Of a stretch of 41,197 nucleotides of DNA, positions 37,939-41,197 are shown piece by piece. Each line of letters opens with the position of its first letter. Within the stretch, counting starts at the first letter, position 1. Under the pieces are notes generated by a model. That model searched no databases. It was not told the origin of the DNA and saw only the letters and a program-made list of their open reading frames with translations. The position numbers and the translations under genes are program-made. This DNA is from VFKU01 sp964620045 (GTDB lineage Bacteria; Hydrogenedentota; Hydrogenedentia; Hydrogenedentales; GCA-2746185). The stretch covers positions 1 through 41,197 of the forward strand of contig CAZUJL010000030.1 in assembly GCA_964620045.1 (NCBI GenBank), written 5' to 3'.

Positions 37939-40083
37939 TTAGTCCTGTCCCGGCCTGTATTCGCGTTCGAGATTTTTCCGGATTTCGGCTTCATCCAGCC
38001 ATACGGGGCGCAGTTTGCGCTCGACGAACAGCGGCACCTGGTCCGCGTAATGCGGAGATGACTCGACCGACGTCGCGCTGCCGAACTGGTGTACCGCTTC
38101 GGAATGAACCTTGCCGTTTTTGTCCCAGCGCGCCATCAGCACGAGCGTGTCGCCGGCGTTGCCATACAGCCGGCCGGTCGCTTCGTCCTTCTTGCCGTAG
38201 ACCGCGTGCAGCACGTCGGGCCCGCCGCCGATGCCGTAGTCCGCGGTGCCGTGCACGACGCGGTTTACCTCGCCCCAGGGCGGATCGATCTTGCCGAATT
38301 TCTCCTTCAGCTCGGTGATCGATTGCGCGAGACTCTTCGCGAGGTCCTCGCCCGATGGCGCCGCGCCGCCAAAACTTTTCACAAGCCGTGTCACGGTGAA
38401 CATCGCGAGCGCCGTGGCGGTGTTGTCCGGGCGGCATTCGAGATTCCAACCCTTCAACAGCGCGAGGGCGTCCTTGTCGACGGCGTCTGGGTTCGCGGCC
38501 GCGTATTCCGCGAGCGCCGCGATCGATTTGGCCATCGTCGAGTCTTTTGAGTAGCTCATGTCGTATTTGTATTTGAGGAACTCGTCCCACGTGATCGATT
38601 CATCCGCGCTGAACAGTTCCAGCGCGCGCAGCGAGCGGTTCGACTGGTAAATTTCGAGACCCATGTCCTTCGAATACTTTTCCGGATCGGGATTGCCCGG
38701 GCCGACCGTCGCGTGAAACGGCGTCGCGTTGGCGTTCTGGAAGAAACCCGACGGCGGGTTCAGCACCATCGGGAGATCATCGAAGGGGAGATATTCGTTC
38801 CACACCACTTCGGAGGTGTTGCCGGGCAGATATTGGCGGTAGTCATAGCCCGGAGCGCGCAGCGGCAGTTTCGCGTTGTAGAGATAAAGGATGTTGCCCT
38901 TCTCATCCGCATAGCCGATGTTGAGCGAGGCGTTCGCCTGCATGCGCACGGCGTCCATCCACTCGTTCATGGTGGTCGCCTTGTTCATGCGGTACCACTG
39001 TTCCACCTGGCGTACATCGCCCATGCCGGAGTAGCGAATCGCGTAGACGCCGTGCTTGGCGCGAATCACGGGGCCATGCACCGAACGCAGCACCTCACGG
39101 CGCACATTCATCGTCATTTTCGACGCATCGGTGAGTTTCGCTTTCAGCGTGACTTCTTTCTTCTCCAGATCGAGCCACTTGCCGTCGTATTTGTATTGGT
39201 CTGGATTGTCCGGATTCATCTCGAGCACGTACACGTCCACGAGGTCCGGGCCGTTCACCGTGTGCGCCCAGCCGAGGTGGCGATTGTGCCCATGTGCGAT
39301 GACCGGCATGCCGGGGAACAGTCCGCCGTACATGTCCCAGCCATTTTCGCTGTGCAGGTGCGCTTCATACCATGCGACCGGGCCCGTGTACGGCTGGTGC
39401 GAGTTGATGGCGAGGTAGGTGCCGCCGTCGGCCGAGCGCTTGTTGGAAACGCCGAGCGTGTTCGAGCCGAGTTCCATCGTCTTGTTCAGGAACGCGCCCG
39501 CCGACGCGAAGGCCTCGCCGTCGGTGAAATCGAGCGAAGCGTGTTTTTGCGAGACCTCACGCTTGCGCGTCTCGCCGAACAACTCCAGCACTGCGCCGTC
39601 GAGTCCGAAGAAGAACGGACCCTTGAACACGAAGCCGGCGACCACGTCCTTGCCGGTGACGGGCATGATCTCCGGCATGATGACCTGGTCCGGATGCTTC
39701 TGCGCGTAAAGGTTCACGCCTTCGGCATAGGCTTCGCACAGCGCGCGCGTCTCCGGCGACAGATCGGTGTCGTACTTCGCGTTCACCGTGTCCCACACGC
39801 CGAGCAGGTGCACGACATAATCGATCTTCGCCGCGTCCGGTCCGCCGTTCACGCCGCCGAGCGCGCGCCCGGCGATGAATGATTCCTGGATCGTCTTGAA
39901 GTCGTCTTCGCAGTGGGCGTACGCGAGACCAAACGCCGTGTCCGGATCCGTCTTGCCGAAGACGTGCGGAATGCCCCACGTGTCGCGCAGCACGCGCACG
40001 TCGCGATCCGCGGCGAGCGCAAACGATGAAACAAAGACGAGTAGTGAAGCGATGGACAGACTGCGGAACAGCGTGCGTGGCAT
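37939..40083 (-). CDS. Penicillin-acylase-family Ntn hydrolase (AHL acylase-like), exported
   Basis: 714 residues from the ATG at 40083, the usual precursor length. The signal peptide is MPRTLFRSLSIASLLVFVSS followed by FALA. The alpha chain has VRVLRDTWGIPHVFGKTDPDTAFGLAYAHCEDDF (about 29-62), the hallmark of the S45 family. The beta chain begins at the self-cleavage site GSN, with Ser207 as N-terminal nucleophile (ELGSNTLGVS); most relatives read GSNNW. Later motifs include AINSHQPYTGPVAWYEAHLH, GGLFPGMPVIAHGHNRHLGWAHTVNGPD and YADEKGNI. Mature enzymes cleave side-chain amides such as penicillins, acyl-homoserine lactones or aculeacins in the periplasm. The substrate here is unknown; a role in degrading quorum signals or scavenging amides is inference. 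The gene appears monocistronic. Confidence 0.93.
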   Translation of the reverse strand: MPRTLFRSLSIASLLVFVSSFALAADRDVRVLRDTWGIPHVFGKTDPDTAFGLAYAHCEDDFKTIQESFIAGRALGGVNGGPDAAKIDYVVHLLGVWDTVNAKYDTDLSPETRALCEAYAEGVNLYAQKHPDQVIMPEIMPVTGKDVVAGFVFKGPFFFGLDGAVLELFGETRKREVSQKHASLDFTDGEAFASAGAFLNKTMELGSNTLGVSNKRSADGGTYLAINSHQPYTGPVAWYEAHLHSENGWDMYGGLFPGMPVIAHGHNRHLGWAHTVNGPDLVDVYVLEMNPDNPDQYKYDGKWLDLEKKEVTLKAKLTDASKMTMNVRREVLRSVHGPVIRAKHGVYAIRYSGMGDVRQVEQWYRMNKATTMNEWMDAVRMQANASLNIGYADEKGNILYLYNAKLPLRAPGYDYRQYLPGNTSEVVWNEYLPFDDLPMVLNPPSGFFQNANATPFHATVGPGNPDPEKYSKDMGLEIYQSNRSLRALELFSADESITWDEFLKYKYDMSYSKDSTMAKSIAALAEYAAANPDAVDKDALALLKGWNLECRPDNTATALAMFTVTRLVKSFGGAAPSGEDLAKSLAQSITELKEKFGKIDPPWGEVNRVVHGTADYGIGGGPDVLHAVYGKKDEATGRLYGNAGDTLVLMARWDKNGKVHSEAVHQFGSATSVESSPHYADQVPLFVERKLRPVWLDEAEIRKNLEREYRPGQD

Positions 40084-40148
40084 GGTGGCCTCCCGGAATG
40101 AAATGGGCTGCATTCTTGCACTGCGGCACGGGCGATGCAATAGCTGAG

Positions 40149-40781
40149 CTAGATGCGGCGAAACAGCGCGTGCTCGGCGATGTGCATGCCCGCGTCGGCC
40201 ACGGTTTTCATCGCCATGAAGATGGGTGTCGCGCCGCCGCCCAGGAACGTGCCGGTCAGGATGATGAAGTGCATCGGCAACACGCGCATGTAGGGGTAAA
40301 AGAGCATTGCACCGAGGTTCGGCTTGCGTGAACGGAAATCCGATTCCTTGTTGTGAATCAGCGAATACCCGTGCGTCACGGCAAATCCAAGGACCGCGAT
40401 CAGCAAGAACACAGTCTGTTCCGTATTTGCCAGCTTAATCGGGTTGCGCGTGGCGAGGAATACCGCATACACGAGATGGAAGAACCCATAATGAATCAGA
40501 AAGAAGAACGCGGTATCGCGCTTGGCCTTCTGCGTTTCCGGCACGGGGCGGCCGTTGCTCTTGAGCCCGCCGGTCGTGAATTCCCTCAGGCTCATGATGC
40601 GAATGAAATTGCTGATGCCGATGATCACATTCTGCGTCCAGTAGATCCACAGGATCTCGCTGAGATCCCAGTGGAATACCGTCGCAAGGACGATCGACAG
40701 GACGTTGCTGAAAATAAGGCCGAACAGCGACGGATCGAGCAGCAACGATCGCGGGGGGAGGCTCTCCGCCGGTTCGGACAT
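40149..40781 (-). CDS. DUF6498-like membrane protein
   Basis: 210 residues from the ATG at 40781. About five hydrophobic segments are visible: LFGLIFSNVLSIVLATVF, ILWIYWTQNVIIGISNF, AFFFLIHYGFFHLVYAVFL, TVFLLIAVLGFAVTHGYSL and MHFIILTGTFLGGG. Polar and aromatic residues in the membrane (WIYWTQN, HYGFFH, RVLPMHF) are typical of DUF6498-type proteins of unknown function. No catalytic motif can be named. Its start lies 11 bases after the stop of the partial sugar-isomerase gene on the same strand, so it may be the second gene of that operon. The penicillin-acylase gene lies downstream. Confidence 0.7.
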   Translation of the reverse strand: MSEPAESLPPRSLLLDPSLFGLIFSNVLSIVLATVFHWDLSEILWIYWTQNVIIGISNFIRIMSLREFTTGGLKSNGRPVPETQKAKRDTAFFFLIHYGFFHLVYAVFLATRNPIKLANTEQTVFLLIAVLGFAVTHGYSLIHNKESDFRSRKPNLGAMLFYPYMRVLPMHFIILTGTFLGGGATPIFMAMKTVADAGMHIAEHALFRRI

Positions 40782-40792
40782 CGCGCCGCGCG

Positions 40793-41197
40793 TTAAGCCT
40801 TTGCCCAGGCCGCGCGCGTGAACTTCGCGCCTTCCTTGGCGATGTGTTCTTCGCTCGGCGCCATCTTGCGCCAGATGCAGGTCGCGCCGGCGAGTTCCGG
40901 CAGCCACTCGCCGAAGGCCTCGATCGTCAGCCAGCCGTCGTAGCCAATCGCTTTGAGCGCTTTGAACGTTGTCGCGTAGTCGACGTGGTCCTCGCCCGGC
41001 GTCGCGCGGTCGTTCGCGGAGACGTGCACGTGGTTGATGCGATTACCGCCGGTCTTGATCGCGGCCTCGATGCCTTTCTCTTCGATGTTCGCGTGGAAGG
41101 TGTCGTACATATGCCCGACCCAGGGGCTGTTCACGGCGTCGGACACCGCCTTCGCGTCGGCCTGCGAATTCAGCACGTAGGTCTCGAAGCGGTTCAG
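40793..41197 (-). CDS. Sugar isomerase/epimerase family protein (xylose-isomerase-like TIM barrel), N-terminus off the window
   Basis: About 134 C-terminal residues are visible, running in from the right edge. The first readable stretch LNRFETYVLNS matches the ELNRFET strand of the D-tagatose 3-epimerase/hydroxypyruvate-isomerase-like group, whose Glu is a metal ligand just outside the window. Further metal and substrate positions are MYDTFHANIEE (Asp and His), NHVHVSANDRATPGEDHVDY (the H-x-H and the D-R loop), and GYDGWLTIEAFG with the second conserved Glu. These cytoplasmic enzymes interconvert keto-sugars or inositol derivatives using a divalent metal. The exact substrate cannot be told from this part. 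The DUF6498-like gene follows 11 bases downstream. Confidence 0.88.
   Translation of the reverse strand: MNRFETYVLNSQADAKAVSDAVNSPWVGHMYDTFHANIEEKGIEAAIKTGGNRINHVHVSANDRATPGEDHVDYATTFKALKAIGYDGWLTIEAFGEWLPELAGATCIWRKMAPSEEHIAKEGAKFTRAAWAKA

Noticed and set aside
38713..39882. Plus-strand open frame of about 390 codons opposite the penicillin-acylase gene
   Set aside because: Antisense shadow; the His/Arg/Val-rich product has no recognisable motif.
1..41197. tRNA, rRNA or riboswitch genes
   Set aside because: No cloverleaf-like or conserved riboswitch sequence was recognised in any intergenic gap; a covariance-model scan would be needed to exclude small RNAs.

Overview
The window is GC-rich, densely packed chromosomal DNA from a free-living Gram-negative-type bacterium: convergent genes touch or overlap at their stop codons, and many products are secreted, lipidated or periplasmic. 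No rRNA, tRNA, CRISPR array, prophage or intact transposase gene is visible. No marker here fixes the lineage. The mix of secreted carbohydrate- and amide-acting enzymes, ECF sigma/DUF4097 signalling, several PilT-like ATPases and small hairpin-armed repeats suggests an uncultivated relative of the Planctomycetota/Hydrogenedentota kind. That placement is inference.

Layout. 1-3.5 kb: a partial phosphotransferase, a small protein carrying a phage-capsid-like Cys/His motif, a YheT-type hydrolase, a 147-bp inverted-repeat element and a GNAT acetyltransferase. 3.5-5 kb: a secreted glycosidase-like beta-propeller protein. 5-8.3 kb: two divergent PilT-like ATPases, each with an unusual N-terminal extension of about 130-150 residues, around a perfect 20-bp palindrome. 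8.4-15.2 kb: rsmD, a Kef-type antiporter, a membrane-anchored sugar-dehydrogenase-like protein, a PilZ protein and a long-chain acyl-CoA ligase. 15.2-18.4 kb: an operon of ECF sigma factor, zinc-motif anti-sigma factor and secreted DUF4097 protein. 18.5-22.4 kb: canonical pilT, murB, mtfA and an internally duplicated membrane protein. 22.5-25.3 kb: a sigma-54 activator and an MshEN-HDOD protein. 25.35-29.8 kb: an AT-richer accessory island with a HigBA-type toxin-antitoxin pair and a single-chain type IIG restriction-modification enzyme, bracketed by short repeats. 30-41.2 kb: CocE-like hydrolase, YdjC/ChbG-like deacetylase, a Rieske/cytochrome b-c operon, DUF1801 protein, amidase, lipoprotein, penicillin-acylase-type Ntn hydrolase, DUF6498 membrane protein and a partial sugar isomerase/epimerase.

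How the genes may work together. The clearest theme is type IV pilus motility and its second-messenger control: three PilT-family ATPases, a PilZ protein, an MshEN-HDOD protein (PilZ and MshEN are both known c-di-GMP-binding folds) and a sigma-54 activator lie within 20 kb. The extended PilT-like pair is the best candidate for something undescribed. They align without gaps over more than 400 residues, share the N-terminal extension, a CxxC in the C-terminal domain and an altered retraction-motif region, and are divergently transcribed around a palindrome. Other themes are a compact Rieske/b/c respiratory complex with b6-type heme spacing, and scavenging by exported hydrolases. Several genes appear to have leaderless promoters.
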